A DNA stretch of 64,000 nucleotides from Phorcus lineatus (Eukaryota; Mollusca; Gastropoda; Trochida; Trochidae), in assembly GCA_921293015.1 (NCBI GenBank), contig OV121088.1, positions 32,153,645 to 32,217,644 on the forward strand. Reading direction: 5' to 3'. The position numbers were made by a program, and so were the translations under genes. The notes beneath the pieces were generated by a model. The model did no database searches and was not told where the DNA came from. It worked only from the letters and a program-made list of their open reading frames with translations. Shown in pieces: positions 11,488-21,432 of the stretch (its first letter is position 1; each line of letters starts with the position of its first letter).

Positions 11488-11689
11488 ATTTTCATCTAAC
11501 TGCCGCGGGCACCATTCGCTCATTCTCGCACTTTCTGCCGCTGCTGTCACATCATTTTCAATCACATCTTCGATTCAACTTTGCCCGGGAAAAGAAAAGC
11601 AGCCATAAACCACAGGCTGGTACGCTCTAAAGGACTTAAGACTCCAAGGGTGACTGTACAAGCGGCGGAGAAGCTAACGGCGAGTCCAA

Positions 11690-12182
11690 TACTTTTCAAA
11701 TATTACCCCCATCTGCATCAGTACAAATCTCAGATTTTTGCTCGCTTACATCATCAGCTACGGCAAGTAAAAGTCCCACAATTTCGGGGCAACTTGAGAC
11801 CATTCTCTCAATTCTTTCAAAGCAGGATAATAACAATCCCACGCCCGTTTCTCTTCCCACCGTACCTGATCGCTCAGTCACTGCTTCCTCCCTTCCATCA
11901 TTGTCTTATCAAGCTCAGGAAATTGGTGCGCATGTAAAACAGGCAACCCGTGATAAAATTTGTAACGGTGAGTACATTGAGTTGTCATCGTTACTCCCAA
12001 ATGTGAATGCTGCAGTTGACAACCAAGCGAAGATGGAGCTCGTCGCTGATAGAGACGGTAGCGTCTCTCGGCAACAAACATACGGTAAGCCTATCACTCT
12101 TGGTGCATGGACATCTGCATTTCATATTTTCATGTCCATATACACAACTAAACACGGCCGGCACGAACCACTGTCATTATAA
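11690..12182 (+). pseudogene. Gag-like gene of the DIRS-like element
   Basis: One open frame with a Ser/Thr/Pro-rich first part is followed by IGAHVKQATRDKICNGEYIE, then LSSLLP and WTSAFHIFMSIYTTKH. The 'I...K..I..GEYI.L..LLP' and 'W..AF..FMSIY..KH' pattern is one I recall from the ORF upstream of RT in DIRS/Ngaro-like elements of molluscs and cnidarians. The frame stops at 12180-12182, soon after this block, where such proteins normally continue, so it is truncated. The start is uncertain (a TTG-opened frame begins at 11581). Function would be packaging of the element RNA. Confidence 0.55.
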
Positions 12183-12189
12183 TTTACAG

Positions 12190-13290
12190 GCTTGTATGGG
12201 GGTACTTAATCACTTCAATGTTCCAGTTGCACCGGAAAAACTGTTCGACCCACGACAAAGCTCTCTTTTCTGGACTTGGAGCTTGACACAGTTGCCGGAC
12301 ACGTTCGGATCCCACCAGATGAGATCCTCGAGTGAGTGAGTTGAGTGAGTTGGGGTTTCACGTGCTTTCAACAATATTTCAGTTATTAAACACGTGGATG
12401 ACAAGCATCCAAAAGAGAGTGGACAGATCAGGGAGAAAGGGATCGACAGGATGAGGGAAAAGACGGAAAGAAAGGCATAGTGAGAGATAGACAACAGGTT
12501 TTAGAAGGACTCAAATCTAATCTGGCCTCTACCCGTCGACCTTTCGAATTCCAGCTTGGGTGCCCCTACCAGGAGCATGTAAGCTCCAGCTGGCATAGCT
12601 CTTGGGGTCTCTGAAGCACGCAAACCACCACACCACGATAAGGTATTGAGTCCAGTGGCAGATAAGATCCTTGAGACGACTGCGCAGATTAGAGAATGGC
12701 TGTGTGCAGATCGCAAGAAAGTTACTAAACGTGAACTTCAGTCTCTTGTCGGTAAACTCAATTTCATGTGTCGTGCTATTCCCACGGGACGGGCTTTATG
12801 TTGTCCGCTCATCGATGAGATAGGTAAGCCGAAATCTCCGTTTCATAGATGCTGACTAACGAAGGGCATCAAGGTTGATTTAGTATTGTGGTTGCAATTT
12901 CTAGACAAGTTTAATGGCATATCAGTTTTTTAGAGTCTTTCGTGGACGTCAAACTCAGTACTGAAACTTTTCACGGACGCGGCGGGCAGTGCAGGTTTTG
13001 GTGTCTACAACCATGGCAGGTGGAGATGTGGCCGCTGGCCGCAGCGTAGGGTGAGAGAGGGCTTGACGCGAGAGACATGACGTTGTTGGAATTATTCCCC
13101 ATTGTAATTTAGGGCGAGTCATTTTCAAACAAGATAATAGTGACAATCAAGCTTGCCGCATACCAAAAGCCTCATGGGATAGAGTGGGTGGACAGCTCGA
13201 GGTTTTCGTGGGACGGAGTGCACCTCTCCCCACAGGGGGTAGACATTTTCTTATCCAGCTTTAAACGGGCAATCAACCTATAGTCGTAAC
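12190..13290 (+). pseudogene. Reverse transcriptase / RNase H / hydrolase tail of DIRS-like element
   Basis: RT pieces occur in order: NVPVAPEKLFDP, then LELDTVAGHVRIPPDEILE after a frame change, then (after the SINE-A insertion) ETTAQIREWLCADRK and LQSLVGKLNFMCRAIPTGRA. The last motif is characteristic of the DIRS/Ngaro RT thumb region. RNase H follows at about 12956-13130 with LFTDAAGSAGFGVYN, which holds the catalytic Asp. Near 13190-13280, FSWDGVHLSPQGVDIFL resembles the His-containing end of SGNH hydrolases. The RT palm with its YxDD box is missing and several stops are present, so the gene is dead. Confidence 0.75.
12333..12660 (-). repeat. SINE-A inserted in the DIRS RT gene
   Basis: Full-length inverted copy. 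It is flanked by 15-bp direct repeats at 12318-12332 and 12661-12675 that agree at 13 of 15 bases and both encode D-(E/K)-I-L-E of the RT, so the insertion point is exact and postdates the coding element. Confidence 0.93.
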
Positions 13291-13516
13291 TTCAATACAA
13301 GCTATGGTGTGAAGCAACCGGGTGAGTTGTTGGTCATGTGTGTGGGCTTGGCTCTTCTGCTATGGCGGGATTAACTATACATCTAATTACAATTATCTAA
13401 ATTAAGGGTACGACTTTTCATTTATATCTTCTTTTCCCTCCGCTTATCAATGGTTGGGACTATGTTGGGACTATTTAGGCATATTAATAATTTCCTGCTT
13501 CTCAGCATACTTAAGC

Positions 13517-13552
13517 GTTTAAAACCTCCGGCTAACGCCGTCGGTTTTAAAC
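13517..13552. repeat. Hairpin with 10-bp arms
   Basis: GTTTAAAACC and its exact complement GGTTTTAAAC are separated by 16 bases. It lies at the right edge of the DIRS-like relic and could be part of its terminal structure. Confidence 0.6.
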
Positions 13553-14003
13553 TAAATTTGCGGGTGTTGAATAACAATGAATCCCGGAAATTTTACAAAC
13601 GCAACTATTGGAGCAACTATAGAATTGGTTCGCCACTTTTTTGTTACTTTTTTCGCTCTAGATTTCATTCTAAAGAGGGATTATTTTGGTGGGGAGTAAA
13701 TAAAAAAGTGGGGCATGGTTTTTTGTGGGGGTAAAGAAAGAAAGAAAGAAAATTTTTAAAAAAAATTTAAAAAGAAATTTCGGGATTCGAACTCGCTGTT
13801 CCGTATTTCTAATTCCCACTCTATTTCGCCTAATTCCCACTCTATTTCGCCTACTCCTACTCCTGCACTCCTTCGACTGTTTCTTCTTGTCCACCAACCA
13901 TCAGCGGGCACGTCCTCACACTTCGCCGGGTAACTGAAACACTAGAATACATAATGAACAAGTAAAGAAGTGAGCACAGCTCACATACCCCCGCTTCAAA
14001 CTA

Positions 14004-15083
14004 TAGTCTGGCTTTCTTTGTTGGTCTTACCCTCAAAAAGCTCACTTAGGGATCATGGTTGATAAGTGTATTAAGTTTGTTGAAGCTAGCATGTATAGTT
14101 TAGGAGATATGCTCAGACAAAAGCACTTTGTCAGATAGTCATTGTTTTAGTAACGTTTCCATGTAAAACGCAAAAAATAAAAATAATTTTTTAGTCTTAC
14201 CCTCAAGAGATGCACCAATATGGATAAGTGTATGAAGTTTGGTGATGATAGCATGTACGGTTTAGAAGATATACTCCGGACAAAGGACTTGGTCATAGAG
14301 TCACTGTTTTAGTCATGTTTCCATGGAAACCGCAAAAAATAAAAATCATTTGTTGGTCTAACCCTCAAAAGGCACATCTAGGGATCATGGTTGATAAGTG
14401 TATGAAGTTTGGTGAAGCTAGCATGTATAGTTTAGGAGATATGCTCCGGACAAAGAACTTGGTCATAGAGTCACTGTTTTAGTCATGTTTCCATGGAAAC
14501 CGCAAAAAATAAAAATCATTTGTTGGTCTAACCCTCAAAAGGCACATCTAGGGATCATGGTTGATAAGTGTATAAATTTTGATGAAGCTAGCATGTATAG
14601 TTTAGGAGATATGCTCCGGACAAAGGACTTGGTCATAGAGTCACTGTTTTAGTCATGTTTCCATGGAAACCGCAAAAAATAAAAATCATTTGTTGGTCTA
14701 ACCCTCAAAAGGCACATCTAGGGATCATGGTTGATAAGTGTATGAAGTTTGGTGAAGCTAGCATGTATAGTTTAGGAGATATGCTCCGGACAAAGAACTT
14801 GGTCATAGAGTCACTGTTTTAGTCATGTTTCCATGGAAACCGCAAAAAATAAAAATCATTTGTTGGTCTAACCCTCAAAAGGCACATCTAGGGATCATGG
14901 TTGATAAGTGTATGAAGTTTGGTGAAGGTAGCATGTATAGTTTAGGAGATATGCTCCGGACAAAGATTTGTGACGGACGGACAGACGGACAGACAGACAG
15001 ACGGACAGACAGACAGACGGACAGACGGACGGACAGAATGAACGCTATATACCCCCGCTTACGCTGTAAGGCGGGGGTATAAT
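14004..15083 (+). repeat. Pearl-like element with 170-bp tandem core, nested in Merlin
   Basis: Six units (five full, one partial) open with 'ggtct(a/t)accctcaaa' at 14023, 14193, 14355, 14525, 14695 and 14865. A GACGGACAGACAGACG microsatellite follows (about 14969-15037), then a perfect-type hairpin, ATACCCCCGCTTACG...GGCGGGGGTAT (15048-15080). The left end is near 'tagtctggctttctttg'. An inverted relative lies at 52760-53995 and shares both ends. The layout is that of pearl elements and non-autonomous Helentrons. The central units are nearly identical, so they were homogenised recently. Confidence 0.85.
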
Positions 15084-15412
15084 TATCATAATATGACATC
15101 CAAATACATGCAATCGTTAGCTGTTGCCAAACAACACACTGTAATCCATGTGCTCGGAACTTCTACTGACACCTACGGTACAATCGAAACTCGTTTATCC
15201 GGACGTATCGAATAATTGATATAAATTATTCAATTACATCATATTATTTTTATTTGTGTGAAAGCAAGGCTTATAGACATAGTAAGGCTTCTATTTACAC
15301 TGAATATGCAAAATAATACACGCGTAATTATTTTGCGTTTGGTGCATGAAGGGGGTTAACTCTGAATGAGCGCCAAAGTTCATTTACGCGCGATATATGA
15401 AAGAAAACAAAC
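15084..15412 (+). promoter_or_regulatory. 5' flank of the Merlin transposase gene
   Basis: AT-rich leader with two inverted repeats: GAATAATT/AATTATTC-type near 15211-15230, and GCAAAATAAT with ATTATTTTGC near 15307-15335. No clear TATA box. 'gccaaacaacacac' near 15127 recurs in direct orientation at about 16846. Regulatory use is inference. Confidence 0.35.
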
Positions 15413-16552
15413 ATGAATGACAGTCTAGACGACTTTGTGACTGAAAAGCCAAAGGTGCCAAAGCGAAAGTTCTTGCAGAGCGTGGAAAACATTTACGATG
15501 AGCCCAGGAGTTCGGCACCGAAGAAATTTGTAGGAGCTGTAGGCCTACTGCCGATCACACCAGTTAGGACAGTAGGCATTCAAGTCAACATGCCGCGGGC
15601 GATGGATGAGGGGGCGAGTTACAAGAAGAAGATACAGGGGGGGAAGTTCACGTTCCGAATGCTGTTAGAGGTGGTTTCGTGTAAGGAGTGGACCTTAAAC
15701 TTCTGTTTTGAGAACGGATTAATTCCAAGAAAAAGAAGTTGTCCGACGTGCCAAAGCGACATGTCTCTTATCAATGACCGCCACATATCCGACGGAAAGC
15801 GTTGGTACTGCCGGCAACGGAAGGGGCCTAATAAACATGAAAAGAGGCTGTCTATACGGACGGGGACCTTCTTCGAGAATTCTAATATGACATTGGAGGA
15901 AGTCCTGCAATTCGTGTACCTTTGGGTGCACGGGACGCCCCTCGACATGATCCACCATGAATTGGGACTGTCAAGTAACACCGACGTTGACTGGGCCAAC
16001 TTCCTGAGAGAAGTGATGGAGATGGCGATGTCGAGGAAAAGCTGCCAAATTGGGGGGCCCGGCGTTGTTGTGGAAATTGATGAAAGCAAGTTCGCGAAAC
16101 GGAAGTACAACAGGGGACATCCCGTCAAGACAGGATGGGTTTTCGGCGGACGGGAACGTGATAATAAGAAAAAAGTTTTTATGGTCTCCGTTCCCGACCG
16201 AACTGCCGAAACCCTGATCGCCCTCATAAAGAAGTGGATTGCCCCGGGGTCCATCATATGGAGTGACTGTTGGCGGGCATACAACCAGATACCCAAACTG
16301 CCAGAGGGTTATTCTCATTACACCGTGAACCACAGTGTAACCTTCAAGGACAAGGAAACCGGGGTGTGTACCAACCGCATTGAGAGCGACTGGGGCAAGG
16401 CAAAGGCTACTCTCCCCCGTTTTGGTCGGAAGGAGGATCACCTACCCGGCTTCTTGGCCACATTTATGTGGAAAAGATTCCACGAGGGGGATGACCAATT
16501 TATGGAACTGGTGCGGGAAATTTCAATTTGCTACCCAGGAATGGTCGAGTAA
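15413..16552 (+). CDS. Merlin / ISXO2-like transposase, intact ORF
   Basis: 379 codons without interruption. Residues about 1-75 are basic and unassigned. At about 100-140 are CPTCQSDM and a WYC block, the zinc-ribbon-like N-terminal module of IS1595/ISXO2 transposases. The RNase H-like core follows: VVEIDESKF (first catalytic Asp), WVFGGRER, IIWSDCWRAY (second Asp) and TNRIESDWGKAK (third acidic residue, Glu), then FLATFMWKRF near the end. The length is normal for eukaryotic Merlin proteins. The ATG at 15413 has an A at -3 and no earlier in-frame start precedes the conserved part. It lies between matching terminal inverted repeats. All three acidic residues are present, so the protein could be active, but expression is not shown. 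It is GC-richer than its surroundings, as expected for a recently intact coding sequence. It could instead be a domesticated host gene, but the TIRs argue for a transposon. Confidence 0.93.
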   Translation: MNDSLDDFVTEKPKVPKRKFLQSVENIYDEPRSSAPKKFVGAVGLLPITPVRTVGIQVNMPRAMDEGASYKKKIQGGKFTFRMLLEVVSCKEWTLNFCFENGLIPRKRSCPTCQSDMSLINDRHISDGKRWYCRQRKGPNKHEKRLSIRTGTFFENSNMTLEEVLQFVYLWVHGTPLDMIHHELGLSSNTDVDWANFLREVMEMAMSRKSCQIGGPGVVVEIDESKFAKRKYNRGHPVKTGWVFGGRERDNKKKVFMVSVPDRTAETLIALIKKWIAPGSIIWSDCWRAYNQIPKLPEGYSHYTVNHSVTFKDKETGVCTNRIESDWGKAKATLPRFGRKEDHLPGFLATFMWKRFHEGDDQFMELVREISICYPGMVE

Positions 16553-17881
16553 CAGTGTTTGAGTGGACTGGTAAAAGTTATCAAGTTTGAATTTGTGTTT
16601 TTGTGACTACTATTGGATTCTTTAATGTTTGGATTATTCACATTGGACCTTAATGTGGACCTATGGATTTGGGACAATCTATCTGTGCCTTTCTGGACTG
16701 GATATATACGATTGTATTTGGGATTTCGTAACGGAGGTAAGTTCCGAAATGTTAACACTTTTTGGTGTCCATAACGATACATGATATGAATAGTAGGTAG
16801 GCTAATATGTGGGGGGGGCAGGCCCCCCCCCAAAACCCCTCACATCGCCAAACAACACACGCAACCACCGGTTAAATAAATTATAAAATTTACAGTACAT
16901 GAAATTAACGTAAAAAGACTCTGTTTGCCCGATTTCTTTATTACTTCATGTACAAAATAGTAAAACCAGGTTAACATCCCCCAACCCCCCCCCCCCCCCC
17001 CAAAAAAAAAACACAAAAAAAGAAACAAAAGAAAACAGAAATAACAATAAAATACCCACCCACCGGTTAAATAAATTATAAGATTTACGTACTGTAGACT
17101 CTCGTTGCTCGGTTCCTTTAATACTTCATGTGCTAAATAGTATAACCCGAGGTAGAAGGTAGATAATTGAGACTACGAGATCACTATCCCATTGTTGGTA
17201 GGCAATATATAGTGGAAAAGCTCCTATCCTAGACGAAGTGAAGTATACATAAACCAGTTGAAAGTACGTTAGATGTGGCAAAGAACACGCTAATGAAATA
17301 GACACAAAATGCAAGTGTCAACCCCACGCCAGTGGAAATATTAAGAATAAGCAATATTTAAACGTATATATAATGGATACAAATAAAATATATCCCCACC
17401 CATATGTCAATAGGAGATTGCTTTTTCTCAATTTCCTTTGTCCCTACTTCCACGCAATGAACTAGACACAATGAAGGAAATAATCACGTATAATGACAAG
17501 ATTTTGAAATTCACAAGGATTAAAGGATACTCCGATGATCTTCTTCTTAAATATTTACACTCAAGGTAGGAAGCGCTGCCGTCATTAGATGGTCATGTAG
17601 TTAAGCTCCGTGCGGTAATAACAGTTACTGTCAAGCTCCGAGCACCATAACGCTGCAAGGAGAAACAATCCAAAATGGCGGCCAAAGGGACCGCGAGTTG
17701 AACTCGTTAGATGGGAGAGAGTAATAATGCGGATTACGAAGTAATATGAGATGTTAGAATATTCTGAAATGAAGGATAATGACACAAAATATGATATTAA
17801 ACAGAAAATACCTTAAAAAATAGTATAGTGATATGTTATATCATAAAAAAGGGTGGCGAACCAATTCTATAGTTATACCCA
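16553..17881. repeat. 3' region of Merlin with duplicated 100-bp block and G/C runs
   Basis: A hairpin of G8 and C9 runs lies at about 16810-16830, and C18/A10 runs at about 16986-17010. The block starting 'ccaccggttaaataaatta' occurs at about 16864 and again at 17059, followed both times by 'tacttcatgt' and 'aaatagta'. It is a direct duplication about 195 bp apart with around 70-80% identity by eye. No gene is seen. CAAAATGGCGG lies at about 17670. Confidence 0.6.
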
Positions 17882-17926
17882 ACTATTTATCTTCTAAGTA
17901 AAGTTGAACGAGTCCCTTTCGGTGTC

Positions 17927-18218
17927 CACCAATTGACTCAATACCTTAACGTGGTGTGGTGGTTTGCGTGCTTCAGAGACCCCAAGAGCTATGTCAGCTT
18001 CCAAGCTCCTGGTAGGGACACCCAAGCTGGACAGGTCGACGGGAAGAAGCCAGACTAAATTTGAGTCTTTCCAAAACCTGTTGTCTATCTCTCACTATGC
18101 CTTTCTTTCCTCTCATCCTTTCCCCCTTGTCTCTCCACTCTCTTTTGGATGCTCGTCATCCACGTGTTTAATAACTGAAATATAGTTGAAAGCACGTTAA
18201 ACCCCAACTTACTCACTG
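17927..18218 (+). repeat. SINE-A copy, near full length
   Basis: It runs from 'ccaccaattgactcaatacc' to 'aaccccaacttactcac' with all family blocks. No convincing target duplication, perhaps because the right flank is another repeat. Confidence 0.92.
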
Positions 18219-18249
18219 GACGTCACACAAGACTTTACTTTACCCCTGT

Positions 18250-18375
18250 TGGTGTTACAGTGGCTTCAAAGGACCTGCATAACGACATTTCATTTGCTGA
18301 AAAACATAACAGGTGAGCATAGCCATGAATATGAAGTCGCCAGCCGTACGAGGGATTTGGCTATATGTAAACTCG
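18250..18375 (+). repeat. Dispersed repeat shared with 51895-51995
   Basis: Shares 'acatttcatt(t/g)gctgaaa', 'gtgagca(t/c)agcca(t/c)gaa' and 'cgccagccgtacgag' in the same order with 51895-51995. The family is not recognised. At 51895 it adjoins one arm of an inverted repeat, so it may be the inside of a DNA element. Confidence 0.6.
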
Positions 18376-18647
18376 GTGATACTGAGGGAAGGGGTTATCT
18401 AGCTATAGCTCTGCAGTCAGACTACGCACGTTGATGAATTTATGCTTGCAATTCCTATTCGAAGCTCACACTATCGTGTTGCAGTTGGCAAAATGTTTAA
18501 ATTCAAGTTCATGAACATATTCTGAAAGGGACTGGCTTTCAAACAGGGTCACAATCTCTTTAGTACATCACTTCATAATAAGATTCATTGACAGGGAGGT
18601 TTATATATAATATCCTGATTATGGGGGTGACTATGAAGAATATCGGA

Positions 18648-18806
18648 GTTGGGGTTTAACGTGCTTTGAACAATATTTCAGTTATTAAACACGTGGATGA
18701 CAAGCATCCAAAAGAGAGTGGACAGATAAGGGAGAAAGGGATCGAAAGGTTAAGAGGAAAGAAAGGCATAGTGAGCGATAGAAAGCAGGTTTTAGAAGGA
18801 TTCAAG
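18648..18806 (-). repeat. SINE-A copy, 3' half
   Basis: Inverted copy holding the tail block, 'ggatgacaagcatccaaaag' and the purine-rich middle. The 5' half is missing. Confidence 0.9.
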
Positions 18807-19136
18807 CCTGCGATAGATTCCAGAAATATTTCCTCAAGACGTAGGAACTCATCTTCGGATTTGTTCCGTCACATAAAGAGGTCTGATAGCGAGATGGGTT
18901 TATGACATCTCCCATTGGGTCAGGGTTGAATAATAAAGGTTGATGATAGGTGCTTTTTCATGATCCTTTCGATCCCTTTCTCCCTGATCTGTCCATCCAC
19001 TTTTGAATGATTTTCAATTGACGTTTCAAACAATGTTGCGAAATTTATAGTCCTTGCGGTAAGATTTTATCTCTTTGTCAACGGAAGGTTTGTTTGTCAA
19101 CACGGTACGCTCCCCAATTTGACACTATTAATTATC
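18807..19136. repeat. SINE-A scrap and Harbinger-like fragment
   Basis: 18958-19010 matches the middle of SINE-A ('ctttcgatccctttctccct'). 19022-19120 resembles 26585-26690 of the Harbinger element: both have 'agtccttgcggtaag/g' and 'ggtttgtttgtcaacac'. Another decayed Harbinger copy is likely. Confidence 0.5.
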
Positions 19137-19285
19137 GAGGTGACTTGTTTGCGTGCTTGAGAAACCCAGAGAGCTATGCCGGAGCCTACATGCACCTGAT
19201 AGGAACATCCAAGCTGGACAGGTCGACGGATAGAAGCCACATCAAATTTTAATCCCAAAACCTATTACCTGTCTCTCCATTTTTT
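19137..19285 (+). repeat. SINE-A copy, 5' half, diverged
   Basis: Family blocks 'tttgcgtgctt', 'gagctatgcc', 'caagctggacaggtcgacgg' and 'aaacct' are present in order with many changes. An older copy. Confidence 0.8.
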
Positions 19286-19312
19286 TTTTACCTCGTCCTT
19301 TCAATGTTTGTC

Positions 19313-20972
19313 CCACCACTGGACTCGATACCTTATCGTGGTGTGGTGGTTTGCGTGCTTCATAGACCCTGAGAGCTATGCCAGCCGGAGCTTGCATGCT
19401 CCTGGTAGGGACACCCAAGCTGGACAGGTCGACGGGTATAAGCCAGACCAAATGTGAGTCCTTCCAAAACCTGCTCTATCACTCATTATGCCTTTCTCTC
19501 CGTCTTCTCCCTCTTCCTGTCGATCCCTTTTCTACGGAAGCTTATTAGGGCCATGTAAAAAAATTATTTGTGTCTCTAGTAACTGGAATTTTCAACCTAC
19601 CAACTGGAAATAACCAGTTATTATTCGGAATTTACCATTTAACGTCTGGAAATAACTACTTTTCATCTGGAAATAACCACTTATCTGGAAATAACCAGTT
19701 ACTATCTGAAAAATTCCATTTAGCATCTAGACAATTGCACTTAGCATCTAGAAAATTCCATTTAGTAACTGGAAATTTCCAATTACTATCCGGAACTAAC
19801 CACATAGTATTTGGAATATTCCACCTACACGCTTTAAATATAGCCCATTGAGCAACATCTTGGAATGCAGAGGTAGCACTAAGGCTTTTCAAGACGTCTA
19901 CTGACCAAGAATACATCAATCATCCCCCGCCCCTCTCCTCTAAACCGAAGCCCTTAATATCAAATACATCAATTCATCTAAAAACGTAATTAGTTGAGAG
20001 CAAGTTAAGTGGATTTACAAATTCTTTATTGCAATAATGCGACGTTTCAGTGTAGATAAACCTTTTTCATTCGTGTAACAATATCACATTTTGGGGGCAA
20101 CACTAAAGAAAGAGACCATTCGAATGCAAAACAAAACCTATGCAAACTATTTTTAATCAAACTATTTTATACACATAATAAGCTGTCATGATCTTGATTT
20201 ATTCCTATTACCTGCATAGTTTGTTTATTCTCAACCCCTATACTCTGATTCTGTCTCCTCACTGTTTGGCCACTACAATTTTGCAATGTTTTTCCCTTGG
20301 TGTTTGGCCCACAAATTAAATAATATTCCATTACACTTTTTTGATGAATTGATGTAAAGGACGAAAGGTTCATTAAGAGTTTTATTACTTATGTTTTGAA
20401 ATTGTAACTGAGGGGCGGTGGATGATTGATGCATTGTTAGTCAAGTAGGATTTGTGAAGTCACAGACTTCTTGAGGAGCCTCAGTGCCGCCCCTGCAGCC
20501 CACGTTATCATTGATGTTTCTCAATTGGGCTTTATTTAAAGCATGTAAGTGGAATATTACAATAAATATGTAGTTAGTTCCGGATAGTAATCGGAAGTTT
20601 CCAGTTACGAACTGGTAATTTCCATAAGCTAACTGGAATTTTCTAGATACTAATTGGTAATTTCAATATGCTAAGTGGAAATTTCTAGATACTAAATGGT
20701 AATTTCCAGATGCTAAGTTGAAATTTCTAAATACTAAATGGTAATTTCCGAATATCAACTGGTAATTACCAAACATCAACTGGTTCTTTCCAGTTGGTAA
20801 CTGGAAATTTCCAGTTACTGGAGATACAAATAAATGTTTTTTACATGACCCTAATAAGCTTCCGTACTTTTCCCCTGATCTGTCCACTCTATTTTGGATG
20901 CTTGTCATCCACGTGTTTAATGACTGAAATATTGTTCAAAGCACGTTAAACCCAACCTCACTCACTCACTCG
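19313..20972 (+). repeat. SINE-A split by a foldback element
   Basis: The left part is 19313-19532 and the right part resumes at 20867-20972 at the same point of the consensus. ATGTTTGTC lies at 19304-19312 and again at 20973-20981, a 9-bp target duplication that brackets the whole composite. It proves that the two parts were one insertion. Confidence 0.93.
19533..20866. mobile_element. Foldback DNA element with long inverted arms
   Basis: Length 1,334 bp. The outer 55 bp at each end are about 90% identical inverted repeats starting TACGGAAGCTTATTAGGG. The pairing continues inward with lower identity for about 400 bp per side (for example 'gatgattgatg(t/c)att' near 19905-19925 and 20421-20440). 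The arms hold many 10-20 bp variants of AACTGGAAATTTCCAGTT, which is itself palindromic. CTTTTC at 19527-19532 and 20867-20872 is a 6-bp target duplication. No transposase ORF, so it is non-autonomous. The superfamily is not determined. Confidence 0.9.
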
Positions 20973-21432
20973 ATGTTTGTCGTCTACATGGTCAAATCTT
21001 CATTTAATTATAGTATTTGCTTTACTCAAAATTTAATGCAACTTATTCATTTACTTTTTAAGGTTAAATCTTGACAGCTCACATTGAATACAAATGAACA
21101 TTGAAATAACAAATAAAGTTCTAAACACTACTGAGAGAACAAGTGAACTTGAATCAAACATAAAACTTTTGAATAAATAAAACCCTGTATATTGTTTTTA
21201 ATTAAAACGCCGATTTTAGGAGTTTAAATCTCGCGCTCCACCAGCACTACCCACTTGACCACTATGCCTTGTCAATATTTTGACTATAATTTTTTTTTTA
21301 AGGAGATTCAAATATGTCTCCTCACTTAATCTTAACTGCAAGAAAGATGTACGGTTTTTTAGCTGCAATTAAAATGTCATTTAATCAAACATCTAACATT
21401 ATTATTGAAATAATGCGGAACCAATTTTAATC
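20973..21432. other. Unassigned AT-rich sequence
   Basis: Nothing recognised apart from the SINE flanks. Confidence 0.4.

Larger units (their letters stand above)
11285..13505 (+). mobile_element. DIRS/Ngaro-like retroelement relic
   Basis: A left untranslated region (about 11285-11690), a gag-like frame, reverse transcriptase and RNase H fragments, and a C-terminal GVHLSPQG block lie in order on the plus strand. This is the domain order of DIRS/Ngaro-type elements, in which the last block resembles the end of the SGNH hydrolase that some Ngaro elements carry. No tyrosine-recombinase motif could be placed, so the class call rests on the RT style and the hydrolase-like tail. Both ends reappear, fused together and without the coding part, on the minus strand at 29470-29990. 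SINE-A sits inside the RT gene at 12333-12660. Confidence 0.65.
13610..17881 (+). mobile_element. Merlin-type DNA transposon with TIRs
   Basis: The ends carry inverted repeats containing AACTATAGAATTGGTTCGCC (left from 13615, right ending at 17876), each preceded by a GG-starting stretch. The sequence AACTATT flanks both sides (13603-13609 and 17882-17888), a 7-bp repeat that extends to 8 with one mismatch. Merlin/IS1016-type elements make 8-9 bp duplications and have GG ends. The interior holds an uninterrupted ISXO2/IS1016-like transposase gene (15413-16552) and a nested pearl-like element (14004-15083). The exact TIR start and duplication length are inferred by eye. Confidence 0.7.

Noticed and set aside
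13780-13935. Possible tRNA-derived SINE on the minus strand (B-box-like GAGTTCGAATCCC)
   Set aside because: A matching A box and acceptor pairing were not found. Only a 22-bp tandem duplication is clear.
15619-16441. Long minus-strand frames under the Merlin transposase
   Set aside because: Shadows of the GC-richer transposase gene. The plus frame has all catalytic motifs.
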